Assembly (NCBI GenBank): GCA_029567325.1
Contig: JAKQLF010000098.1
Coordinates: forward strand, 1 to 47,154
DNA length: 47,154 nt
Direction: 5' to 3'
From: Bacteroidota bacterium
Lineage (GTDB): Bacteria; Bacteroidota; Bacteroidia; Chitinophagales; Saprospiraceae
Of this stretch, positions 16,185 to 24,470 are shown piece by piece. The position numbers and the translations under genes are program-made. The notes beneath the pieces were generated by a model that ran no database searches, was not told the DNA's origin, and saw only the letters and a list, made by a program, of their open reading frames with translations. Numbering within the stretch: the first letter of the stretch is position 1; the number at the start of each line of letters is the position of its first letter.

Positions 16185-17177
16185 ATGAACGAAAATGAAA
16201 TGTTTCAAAAACCCTTTTTCGATTTCCTGACCAAACGAAAAAGTCAAGAGCAAGTCTTGTATGGAATGATGGATGTGCTCAATCTCAGAAAGGGTGCATG
16301 TTATAAGAGAATCAATGGTGAGACGGCTTTGACTACAGCAGAATTGGTCAAACTAGCCAAATATTTTCAAGTTTCACTAGACGGGATTTTTCAGGCCGAC
16401 AATTATATTTCTTTTCAACACTCCTTCGCTCAAAACAAAACCACTTTTGATCCACTGAGTCAGTTTAGTTTTTTCAGTCGACCACTCAATAACCCACAAT
16501 CCAGTAAATTGACTTACCTGGCCAACGAGCTCCCGGTATTTTATTACTTTTCACATCAGTACATCTATAATTTTTTATCGTCCATTTGGCGGCATATGCA
16601 TTCCTCAGAAAGTAAGTTGATCATTGAGGAAAACCCAAATGTGCCCATTCAACTAGAAACCATACGGCGGGAAATTTCTTCTTATTATGCAGGCCACCCA
16701 GTCACAGAGATTTGGAACAGTAATATGTTTGCCAATTTATTTCAACAAATCATCTTCAGTATTACCATTAGGGCTTTCAAAAATGAAACTTATGTCAGAA
16801 ATTTGATGGATGACGTAAAAAAATTGTTTAATCATTTACATGAACTTGCCATGTCGGGTACAACGGTTCGAGATAATAAATCTGGTTCAGAAAGGATGAT
16901 TTATCTCAATGAATACGGCAATTTCCTCAATATGGTTTTGTACGAATCAGATAAGTTCAACGCCACTTGCATAGGTTACGATATGCCCCAATTCATCGTG
17001 AGTTACAATCCTGCATTTTATAATTTTTCCAAGGATTGGATTCAGAAGATCAGAAGGCGGTCGGTTTTGATCAGCAGTGATGGTTTCCAGTATCGCGAGA
17101 TGTTTTTTATCAAAATGGAACAAGACCTTAAATCTTTTGAGGATAAAGTAGAAAAGTTGATGGCTGTTTATTATTGA
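16185..17177 (+). CDS. Putative helix-turn-helix regulator of unknown family
   Basis: 330 residues from the ATG at 16185; a GTG directly before it would add one residue. Residues 15-70 look like an XRE-type helix-turn-helix, with SQEQVLYGMMDVLNLRKGACYKRI, then TALTTAELVKLAKYFQVSLDGIF. The remaining 260 residues are mixed helical/beta with many aromatics and no membrane segment. I recognise no named ligand-binding domain. Comparable long single-HTH proteins occur in Bacteroidota. The inverted repeats just upstream are consistent with autoregulation. Being a regulator is an inference from the N-terminal region only. Confidence 0.6.
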   Translation: MNENEMFQKPFFDFLTKRKSQEQVLYGMMDVLNLRKGACYKRINGETALTTAELVKLAKYFQVSLDGIFQADNYISFQHSFAQNKTTFDPLSQFSFFSRPLNNPQSSKLTYLANELPVFYYFSHQYIYNFLSSIWRHMHSSESKLIIEENPNVPIQLETIRREISSYYAGHPVTEIWNSNMFANLFQQIIFSITIRAFKNETYVRNLMDDVKKLFNHLHELAMSGTTVRDNKSGSERMIYLNEYGNFLNMVLYESDKFNATCIGYDMPQFIVSYNPAFYNFSKDWIQKIRRRSVLISSDGFQYREMFFIKMEQDLKSFEDKVEKLMAVYY

Positions 17178-17179
17178 GC

Positions 17180-17215
17180 GGTCAGTTGTCGGCGATCAGC
17201 TGTCAGCGATCAGTG
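17180..17215. repeat. Short GATCAGCTGTCAGC-type repeat
   Basis: The words GTCAG, CGATCAG and CTGTCAG alternate between the regulator's stop and the esterase relic. The repeat provides the relic's stop codon and may mark the breakpoint of the deletion. Confidence 0.45.
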
Positions 17216-17490
17216 CCACCAGTCATATTGCGAGTCCGCTGGATGGTGTTGAAGGTAAAAGCAATTTCCATACAATGCACAGATTTATATTTGCCGTCAA
17301 GGACAGGAGATTGCCAATCGAAAAGATACATATAAACGGGGGATCCTCCTGACACGGCTGATTTTACATTGGCCTGGTAAACTGCGCCGGGTCTGAAACG
17401 CATATCAATATCCATCAGATCTGAAGGTCGTTTATGAGAAAGCTTAATTTTTAAAATAAAGCTGAGTATCATTAAGAATACCCCTTTCAA
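17203..17490 (-). pseudogene. Relic of a type B carboxylesterase (C-terminal fragment)
   Basis: The 95-codon frame contains SGGSPVYMYLFDWQSPVLDG, KYKSVHCMEIAFTFN and RTRNMTGG. This is the conserved region near the catalytic His of type B carboxylesterases (para-nitrobenzyl esterase family, normally about 500 residues). The GxSxG nucleophile domain is absent, and the frame ends at TDR in a short repeat instead of continuing about 50 residues. The first 20 codons are unrelated and overlap the upstream gene's stop by 4 bases. I infer a decayed remnant with both ends lost. A functional small protein is unlikely. Confidence 0.75.
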
Positions 17491-20168
17491 AATCCAGGAA
17501 AACTTTCCAATTTCACCTTTCCTTGCAATAAATTATTTCCAATAGATGCAGAAGGAGATCCTGTGACCACATTGCCGTTCTTACCTACTGCCACGCTGAA
17601 ACCAAACTGCCAACCAGTGCCTCCTTCCATGTCAAATGTTTTTCCATTTTTAATCCATGTGCCAGAATTATTTATCATCGTATAAAATCTTGCCATGCCC
17701 CAGTTGTTTACTGTTGTACCAATAGGGCCGGTCTTTGCTCCCGCTATTAATTCAAAATGATCACATGCTTGGTTGCCAGCAACCGATACGGATGAGCCGA
17801 GATAATTATTATTGTATTGTCCAATATCAATTACTGAAGGACTTTGAAAACTCCCTTCAGAATATGCACAATACTGAATCCGTCCTTTATTGAGCCCCGT
17901 CGTAGGGGAAGAAGAATATCCGGGCTCCCCTATCACAACACCCGATTCACACAGCATATTAGATGCTACAGAGTATCCAAAATGTCCATTAGCAACAGGA
18001 TCAGCAGAAGACATCCTGAACTGAAATTCCCACGCTCCGCTAATTAGATTTCTCTTATACACAGAAACACTGCCATCGTTGACCGCCAAAACATCATCAT
18101 TTGGAGCTCCTACAAACGCCCAGCCTTCACCGGTCAAATAATTGTAGGTCAGAGAAACTGCAAGCCCAAAGCTATCTGTTGGATTGGGTGCAACCGGGTC
18201 GATGGTTTGCATCAACGTATAGGCGGACCCGTTGAACCAATAAATATATGCACCACCAGCCCCGGAATTTTTTCCTGGAGCGCCAATAATTATAAAGACA
18301 GAATTTGCAAAAGAATGGCCAGCAATACCAACAGCAGAACCAAAAACTTCATTAGCTTGGGGAGTAGGACTGTATAATTTATCCCCCGCCAAAGGGTTCG
18401 TGTAGTCGGTATAAATGCAAACTGAACCTTGATTAATAAACGTATCATCATCAAAAGGAGCTCCGCCGATCCATGAAGACCCACCCCAATCTTTATTGAT
18501 TGCCACTGCATATCCAAACCAATCAGTAGCATTATATCCTACACCAGTCACTTCGGTAAAATCAAATACATTTTCAGTTTGATGATCTCCGAAAATCACA
18601 CTTCCCCTATTTCCACTTCGTCCAGGAGCGCCAATCACAATATCATGGAGCCCAGCAAAAACTGAATAGCCAAATTTATCACCAGCTTCACCTCCATTGA
18701 TAGTCTTCTGTACTGAGGGATATTGTTGCATTTGAGGCTGCATATTTATCCACCTGGAATCGCTTGCATTGTAGTGCCAAAAAGAATGTGTATCTGTATC
18801 ATACACCATTAACCCTTCTGCGGGAGAACTGATGGCAAGACGTTCAAGACTTGACATACTAGGTATTAAAATACCTTGATTGGTACTGACAATAGATAGT
18901 TTTGCAGAGGAGTGTGGAGCAAACGTACCAATGCCAACGCTTGCGTTGTTCCCTAGGATCACGGTATTACTTTGGTATGCCTTTGCCTCTGAACCAATAA
19001 CTGTAGTGTTTGTGAGATTATCATACGCCATATTAGCATTATATCCAATGGCCGTATTATTGGATCCAGTAATGTTTGCGGAGCCGGCATCGACGCCAAA
19101 TGCTGTATTGAAACTGCCTTCTGTGTTGTAGTAAAGCGCATTTTTACCTGATGCAGTATTACTTTGTCCTGTAGCATTTGAATACAACGATTGGAAGCCA
19201 ACGCTCGTATTATTTCCACCACTTTCATTAAAATATAGAGCATCCAGACCCATGGCAGTATTGCCTGCTCCGGTCGTATTGTAATAAAGTGAGCGAACAC
19301 CATTGGCTGTATTATTATAACCAGTGACATTCCCATTCATGGCATCCAGACCAGTTGCAGTATTAAGACTTCCACTGGTATTCGAAACAAGTGCATAAAA
19401 TCCGCTTGCTGTATTGCCTGCTCCAGTCGTATTTGTATAAAGTGCATTGTATCCCAAGGCGACATTACCATTGCCCGTGGAATTTGAATTAAGTGATTGA
19501 ACGCCTATGGCGGTATTTAACCCCCCTGTGGTATTATTTACTAAAGATGAAGTACCTACGGCAGTATTGTCTGTGCCTACATTATTCAATGAAAGGGCAT
19601 TGACTCCGACGGCGGTATTTCTGATGCCAGCTAAATTTGCTGAGAGCGCCCCGTATCCAAAAGCACTGTTTGCATTTCCTACTGTGTTTGACCGCAGAGC
19701 ATAACCTCCGAAAGCTGTATTGTGTATTGCACTGGTAACAGATGATAATCCTGCGACTCCAAAAGAAGTATTGGTTGTATCAATCAAGCCAGACTGAATT
19801 TGATTCCTTTTAAAAAGCACATTACGGTCATCCGCCGTCCCAATAAAATTAGTATCTTTCGTATTGGTATTACCAGATAAAGACCAGCCGCTTTTCCCGC
19901 TTAACAATTGTATCCATGCGACACCATCATGCCAAAAAAAACTACTGTCGATATCGGTTTGATATACCAGCAAGCCTGCTACAGGTGGTATCGCTACACG
20001 CTCCGATTGGGTCACCCTGGGAATCAAAATCCCTTTATTATTGCTCATGATATCCAATACTGCCGAACTGTTTGGACTTGTGGTACCAATCCCTACAGAT
20101 TGAGTTGAGGCAGAAATAGAATAGGTAAAAAAATAGAATAAGGCGGAATAAAACAATACCGATTTCAT
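17487..20168 (-). CDS. Large surface protein: adhesin-head-like 17-residue repeats plus FG-GAP-like region
   Basis: 893 residues from the ATG at 20168; the frame is open upstream to 20309 but a -7 box lies 15-22 bases before this ATG. Signal peptide 1-23. A short module, VGIGTTSPNSSAVLDI ... GILIPRV, opens the protein and recurs at about residues 395-470. Between them, residues 150-370 are 13 exact 17-residue repeats of pattern NTA.G..AL..NT.G.., reminiscent of trimeric autotransporter heads, with a partial 14th. From about 480 to the end there are FG-GAP-like blades such as DKFGYSV...IVIGAPG and VFGSAVGIAG. No T9SS sorting domain is evident. Cell-surface adhesion or a structural role is inferred. 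It follows a LytS/LytR-type pair on the same strand. Confidence 0.85.
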   Translation of the reverse strand: MKSVLFYSALFYFFTYSISASTQSVGIGTTSPNSSAVLDIMSNNKGILIPRVTQSERVAIPPVAGLLVYQTDIDSSFFWHDGVAWIQLLSGKSGWSLSGNTNTKDTNFIGTADDRNVLFKRNQIQSGLIDTTNTSFGVAGLSSVTSAIHNTAFGGYALRSNTVGNANSAFGYGALSANLAGIRNTAVGVNALSLNNVGTDNTAVGTSSLVNNTTGGLNTAIGVQSLNSNSTGNGNVALGYNALYTNTTGAGNTASGFYALVSNTSGSLNTATGLDAMNGNVTGYNNTANGVRSLYYNTTGAGNTAMGLDALYFNESGGNNTSVGFQSLYSNATGQSNTASGKNALYYNTEGSFNTAFGVDAGSANITGSNNTAIGYNANMAYDNLTNTTVIGSEAKAYQSNTVILGNNASVGIGTFAPHSSAKLSIVSTNQGILIPSMSSLERLAISSPAEGLMVYDTDTHSFWHYNASDSRWINMQPQMQQYPSVQKTINGGEAGDKFGYSVFAGLHDIVIGAPGRSGNRGSVIFGDHQTENVFDFTEVTGVGYNATDWFGYAVAINKDWGGSSWIGGAPFDDDTFINQGSVCIYTDYTNPLAGDKLYSPTPQANEVFGSAVGIAGHSFANSVFIIIGAPGKNSGAGGAYIYWFNGSAYTLMQTIDPVAPNPTDSFGLAVSLTYNYLTGEGWAFVGAPNDDVLAVNDGSVSVYKRNLISGAWEFQFRMSSADPVANGHFGYSVASNMLCESGVVIGEPGYSSSPTTGLNKGRIQYCAYSEGSFQSPSVIDIGQYNNNYLGSSVSVAGNQACDHFELIAGAKTGPIGTTVNNWGMARFYTMINNSGTWIKNGKTFDMEGGTGWQFGFSVAVGKNGNVVTGSPSASIGNNLLQGKVKLESFPGF
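19059..19721 (-). repeat. 13 tandem 51-bp coding repeats
   Basis: Thirteen consecutive units of exactly 17 codons, each beginning at the Asn of N-T/S/V-A/S-x-G, run from 19721 down to 19059, and a degenerate unit follows to about 19008. The DNA has diverged between units while the period is strictly kept, so selection holds the structure. Confidence 0.9.
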
Positions 20169-20182
20169 ATTGATACTTTTCA

Positions 20183-20190
20183 CAAACTTA
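20183..20190 (-). promoter_or_regulatory. -7 promoter box (TAAGTTTG) for the surface protein gene
   Basis: Exact TAnnTTTG on the minus strand, 14 bases upstream of the ATG at 20168. It implies the surface protein can be transcribed separately from the two-component genes. Confidence 0.5.
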
Positions 20191-20377
20191 CTTAAAGAGG
20201 TGGCGGAAATAGTTTTACAAACAGGTAACGATAGAGGAGATTTAGTAAAAGGTATTACCAATAAAGGAAATGTCAAGCCAGCAATGGTATCAGCTTTGTA
20301 CACGATCAAATTGTGTCTCTGATTTCTGTGGTCAAGACTAATAAGCGACCACTATTTATGAATGTCTATCTTTGACT

Positions 20378-21124
20378 CTACATCTTTCTCAATAAATCCA
20401 AAAGTTGGTCCTTTTTGCGTTTTGACACATCGACTTTTGAACCGTTGTCCAAGACCACATAGCCGCCGTCCCCTTTCTGGTAACTACGAAGATGCTGGAT
20501 ATTGATAAGGTATGATTTGTGTACACGAAGAAATCCCGAATGTGAAAGTAAATCATCATACACGGAGAGTGTTTTGGATACAATCAATGTCTCGCCATTC
20601 GTCATATGAATTTTCGTATAGGTATTGTCAGCTTCACAAAATAAAATGTCTCCAACCTTACGAATGTGGTATCCTTCAAAATCCGAGATACATATTTTCA
20701 TATCAAAAGGAGAACTACCCCGGAGGTTATCGATCAGAGTGTTCATCCGCATTTGTTTTTCGACAGCAGAAGTTTCAAGTTCGATTTTATTTACTGCGGC
20801 CATGAGCTCATCTTCATCGACAGGTTTAAGGAGGTAGTCAATAGCACTGAGCCTGATGGCCTGGAGTGCATATTCTTGATGAGCGGTGACAAAAATTGTT
20901 TTGAAATCCACTCGACCCAGATCGCGCAACATATCGAGACCATTTTGCCCGGGCATGGCAATATCAAGAAATACTAGATCAGGGCGTAAAGCATCTATAA
21001 GCTGTTTACCGACCTCGGCATTTGGCGCTTCACCAATCAACTGAACATTACTGCAATAGTCGCGCAATAACGTTTTTAATGTGATTCGAGAGAGCTCTTC
21101 ATCGTCGATAATTATAGCCTTCAT
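20378..21124 (-). CDS. LytTR-family response regulator
   Basis: 248 residues. The receiver domain (1-120) has the acidic residues IIIDDEE, phospho-acceptor D54 in VFLDIAMPG, Thr in FVTAH and Lys in YLLKPVDEDEL. After a linker, residues 150-248 form a LytTR DNA-binding domain, with ILFCEADNTYTKIHMTNGETLIVSKTL as its beta strands and FLRVHKSYLINIQHL as the conserved core. It lies 33 bases downstream of the propeller kinase, so the two form an operon and a cognate pair. LytTR regulators bind paired direct repeats, usually in nearby promoters. The downstream surface protein and divergent TSP3 protein are the obvious candidate targets. Confidence 0.94.
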   Translation of the reverse strand: MKAIIIDDEELSRITLKTLLRDYCSNVQLIGEAPNAEVGKQLIDALRPDLVFLDIAMPGQNGLDMLRDLGRVDFKTIFVTAHQEYALQAIRLSAIDYLLKPVDEDELMAAVNKIELETSAVEKQMRMNTLIDNLRGSSPFDMKICISDFEGYHIRKVGDILFCEADNTYTKIHMTNGETLIVSKTLSVYDDLLSHSGFLRVHKSYLINIQHLRSYQKGDGGYVVLDNGSKVDVSKRKKDQLLDLLRKM

Positions 21125-21157
21125 AAGCTGAATTTTTTATTATTCTTTTATTGTAAA

Positions 21158-24100
21158 TCAATCATCGGCATGAAATGTAAATCTAGCGAGCGTCCCGCGT
21201 GATTTCATGTGAGACTTGTCTATGAGTTCCAGTTTATATTGCTGGTGGTATTTATCATTGAGTAATGCCAGGCGCTTTCTGATATTGCTCAAAGCCAACG
21301 AAACTCCATCACTCTTTCTGGCAATGGAATTATTTATCCCTATCCCATTATCTTCTACATCACATGAAATAGTGCCATCTACATTGGATTGAATACGGAT
21401 GCGCAATTGCTTTTCTTCATTGATATGTTGGAGGCCATGCCATATCGCATTTTCGACAAGTGGTTGAAGGACCCTAGCAGGAATTTCTATTTGCATCAGA
21501 TTCAAATTCGGTTCGCATTCAATCTGGTATTGAATATCCGGGAACCTGATTTTCTCCATTTCAAGATATTTCTCCAGATAAATCAATTGATCATGCAAAG
21601 AGACAAATGATGTCCTACTATGATCGAGATTCGATCGGATTAAAGATGAAAATACAGATAAGTAATGTGAAGCCTCCTTTGTTTTTGATTGAAGCATAAG
21701 GCTTTTGACACTATTCAGACAATTAAATAAAAAATGTGGATTCATTTGGGTGTGCAGAGCCTGCATTTCTGCTTCTGCGATCCTGAGATTGAGTGAAGAG
21801 GTTTTTCGTATGTGGCTTGTATGTTTGAAATACCATAAAATTAAAACAAATGTAAGTACCACTGCGGCCAATGCAATAAACCACCATGATCGATAAAATG
21901 GCTGGGCTATGCTCAAAAATAATTGCGTTTGTGTTTCAGCGATTCCAGCGCCTAGAGATCTTAAATTAATCACATGAGTACCTGACTTGAGCCCGAATAT
22001 ATTGATGACACCAGACTGCGATGGATACCAGTCTGAATCATCGATTTTATATTCTATATCCGAGTATTCATTTCCATAGTCAAGTTGGGTAGATACAAGT
22101 TTGAAAGCGCCCTGATTTGAACTTAAACAAAGGTGATTGGAGGGGAAATGAATAGTACTTTCTCCAAAGTCTAATCTTGTAATGATAATTTTCTTTGCTG
22201 TTTTATCCACGTCGATTCCCTGATCAAAAAAGATGATCTGATTATACGTCGAAGCATACCACATCCCTGTGACAGAATCAAATCGGGCTGGACTTATAGA
22301 AGGATCATAAGGAACATTGTTTTCACGGCCATACAAATTGTACTTCGTCGTGGCCGGATCGTATATTACCATGTGTCCCCGCAACCAATACCATAACCTT
22401 CCAAAAATATCGACTGACATTGCAGCCGGAATGCCTGGCAAAACAACATCTGGTGGTTGTATCTTCGACACTTTATGGTCAATTGTATGATATGCGATAA
22501 CGCCATGATTCAGGGTCATCATATACAAGACATCGCCATTTGATGCCAATCTCAGGATATTCAGATCATTGATATTTAACCCATCTTTCTGATCAAATAC
22601 ACGTGTAAGTTGATGATTCTGAATATTATACTTTATTAAGCCCTTTCCACCAAACCAAATCACATCGCCTTGTATTAGTATCTTTCTCATGGCGCGAATT
22701 GATTCGTCCGCACTCAACAAGATTTCGCTTACTGAATCCAGTCGACTGTCGTACATGGATACTTTGCCAGTGGAAGGGTCGCTTAGTATGAGTCGACCCA
22801 ATGTATCCATCTCCGATACTGTAATAAAACCAGATGAAAGACCAAATTTTGAGTTCAGCTTCCTGAATTGACCATTTTCCGAATTGAATAGGAAGACGCC
22901 ACCATTGGTCAAACACCAGATTTCTTTCTCCCGAATTTTTCTCAGAGCTATTACTTCATTGTCTTTTTGATTTTCAGAAATCCGAATTTGCTTTTTTACT
23001 TTCATCGTTTTCCTGTCTAAAATCAATAAAGCATGGTCAGGCGATATGGTCGAAGTGATCAATTTCTCGCCAGAGATGACTACATCAGTGATAAATGGAT
23101 TGGTAAGTGGATCTGTGGGGGTTTTCACCTCATAAGCCCGAGCAAAAGACTTGATGTTTTTTTGATAATATAATCCTGCAGTTGTACCAATCACTAACCT
23201 CCCAGCCGCATCATTCAAAATTGAAAAAACGCGTAGTTCTGACAATTGGCGCTCTCCTTTAATTGCAATAACACCGCTCGTTGTGTCTAAATTGAAAATA
23301 AAAAAACCCTCATCCCTGCAGTTGATTGCAAAATGGCTGTCATCCAATGGATAGATATAAGAATCCCAATAAAAATCTTTATATATTGAATCAGGCAAAT
23401 GGCTAACGTGCACGATTCCTTTGCTCAAGTCGGCATATTTAATTTCCCCATTGAGACAATTGACATGGATAAACCTTTCTTCAGCCCATTCGTTGATGAT
23501 CGTCCAGTTATCTTTGTCTTCAAAATGAAAAATGGGATAGAGTGGATCATTATCTCTTAAAGGCTTGAATGAGTTTTCAGACAACGTGTATTGATAGTAT
23601 TCAGAATTTCTTACACTTATCAGCCAACGGTCATCAGAAACTTTCAATATATCCTGTGCGAACACTAGTCTTTTCTTGCCTACATCATCTGGCACAAAGT
23701 CAGTGTATTGAAAATGCAATGATTGATCAGCATTCAATACATAAAAGCCAGTCGCCGTAGTCACCGCGATCAATTGCTCACTGATTCTGCGTAAGGAATA
23801 CACGATGTTTTTCGCATCAACCAATGCCGTTGTATCATGTAGATGGACAAATGTTGGTGTCATGGTCTTAGGATTCAACAGACCACACCCATTTCTTGTC
23901 ATCACTTCCAGTTTCTGATCTTCATTTAATTCTAAACGTGTGATATAATCTCCTGGCACAAGATCTGGGTGATAAAAAGTAGTATATGCTTCAAACTTGT
24001 CGCCATCAAAACGATTCAGTCCATGTCCAGTTCCAATCCAAAGATAGCCCAATGAGTCAAAAGCCATCGTAGTAATAAAATTGTCTGACAATCCTTCTTC

Positions 24101-24196
24101 TAAGCTAAAATGCCGAAATTCTGCCAGATTATATTGACATTGTGCTCGTGGCATCATCATCATAATTGTCAATATGGAAAGGCAAAATCTTATCAC
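21158..24196 (-). CDS. Hybrid-sensor-like histidine kinase: propeller, Y_Y_Y, TM, LytS-type kinase
   Basis: 1012 residues from a GTG start at 24196 that opens a signal peptide (IRFCLSILTIMMMMPRAQC). Residues about 25-690 are two-component-regulator propeller repeats (e.g. FDSLGYLWIGTGHGLNRFDG, AAGRLVIGTTAGLYY, FGRLWYWLRG), a periplasmic sensor. A Y_Y_Y-type beta domain follows at about 690-760 and one transmembrane helix at about 768-787. The cytoplasmic kinase is of the LytS/His_kinase type, with phospho-acceptor H821 in QMNPHFLFN, and ends in an HATPase_c domain with VENAIWHGL and DNGIGI. There is no receiver or DNA-binding domain, unlike the large hybrid sensors of gut Bacteroides. It works with the LytTR regulator just downstream. 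The ligand is unknown. Confidence 0.92.
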   Translation of the reverse strand: MIRFCLSILTIMMMMPRAQCQYNLAEFRHFSLEEGLSDNFITTMAFDSLGYLWIGTGHGLNRFDGDKFEAYTTFYHPDLVPGDYITRLELNEDQKLEVMTRNGCGLLNPKTMTPTFVHLHDTTALVDAKNIVYSLRRISEQLIAVTTATGFYVLNADQSLHFQYTDFVPDDVGKKRLVFAQDILKVSDDRWLISVRNSEYYQYTLSENSFKPLRDNDPLYPIFHFEDKDNWTIINEWAEERFIHVNCLNGEIKYADLSKGIVHVSHLPDSIYKDFYWDSYIYPLDDSHFAINCRDEGFFIFNLDTTSGVIAIKGERQLSELRVFSILNDAAGRLVIGTTAGLYYQKNIKSFARAYEVKTPTDPLTNPFITDVVISGEKLITSTISPDHALLILDRKTMKVKKQIRISENQKDNEVIALRKIREKEIWCLTNGGVFLFNSENGQFRKLNSKFGLSSGFITVSEMDTLGRLILSDPSTGKVSMYDSRLDSVSEILLSADESIRAMRKILIQGDVIWFGGKGLIKYNIQNHQLTRVFDQKDGLNINDLNILRLASNGDVLYMMTLNHGVIAYHTIDHKVSKIQPPDVVLPGIPAAMSVDIFGRLWYWLRGHMVIYDPATTKYNLYGRENNVPYDPSISPARFDSVTGMWYASTYNQIIFFDQGIDVDKTAKKIIITRLDFGESTIHFPSNHLCLSSNQGAFKLVSTQLDYGNEYSDIEYKIDDSDWYPSQSGVINIFGLKSGTHVINLRSLGAGIAETQTQLFLSIAQPFYRSWWFIALAAVVLTFVLILWYFKHTSHIRKTSSLNLRIAEAEMQALHTQMNPHFLFNCLNSVKSLMLQSKTKEASHYLSVFSSLIRSNLDHSRTSFVSLHDQLIYLEKYLEMEKIRFPDIQYQIECEPNLNLMQIEIPARVLQPLVENAIWHGLQHINEEKQLRIRIQSNVDGTISCDVEDNGIGINNSIARKSDGVSLALSNIRKRLALLNDKYHQQYKLELIDKSHMKSRGTLARFTFHADD

Positions 24197-24258
24197 CGAA
24201 TGAGTTGAATTACTTTCAAATTATTGTTTCTGACTTGCTAAGTTAATTTAAAATACCC

Positions 24259-24387
24259 TTACCATCCTTTCTTGATTTGGGCAACGGCACATTTATTACA
24301 GCAAGCGACTTGATTGATCCAAGGATCGTATGCATCCCACTCCGGTAACTGTTGCTTCGTCCCCTTTGCCCAATCGAGTGAATCCGA
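24259..24387 (-). pseudogene. Possible coding remnant (tail of an unknown protein)
   Basis: Between the divergent kinase and TSP3 genes lies a patch that looks less AT-rich than its flanks. One minus-strand frame is open for 42 codons without a start, from 24387 to a TAA at 24259-24261. It contains four Trp and the cysteine cluster VACCNKC. Other frames across the patch are also open for part of it, so the assignment is uncertain. I recognise no family. It may be the end of a deleted gene. Confidence 0.25.
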
Positions 24388-24470
24388 TTACTAAGCTCCC
24401 TTTATCAGGTGGATTATTTAAAATATTTTTATAGATAAAATTAGAAAGTTCAATCACTTAATTGACAAGA

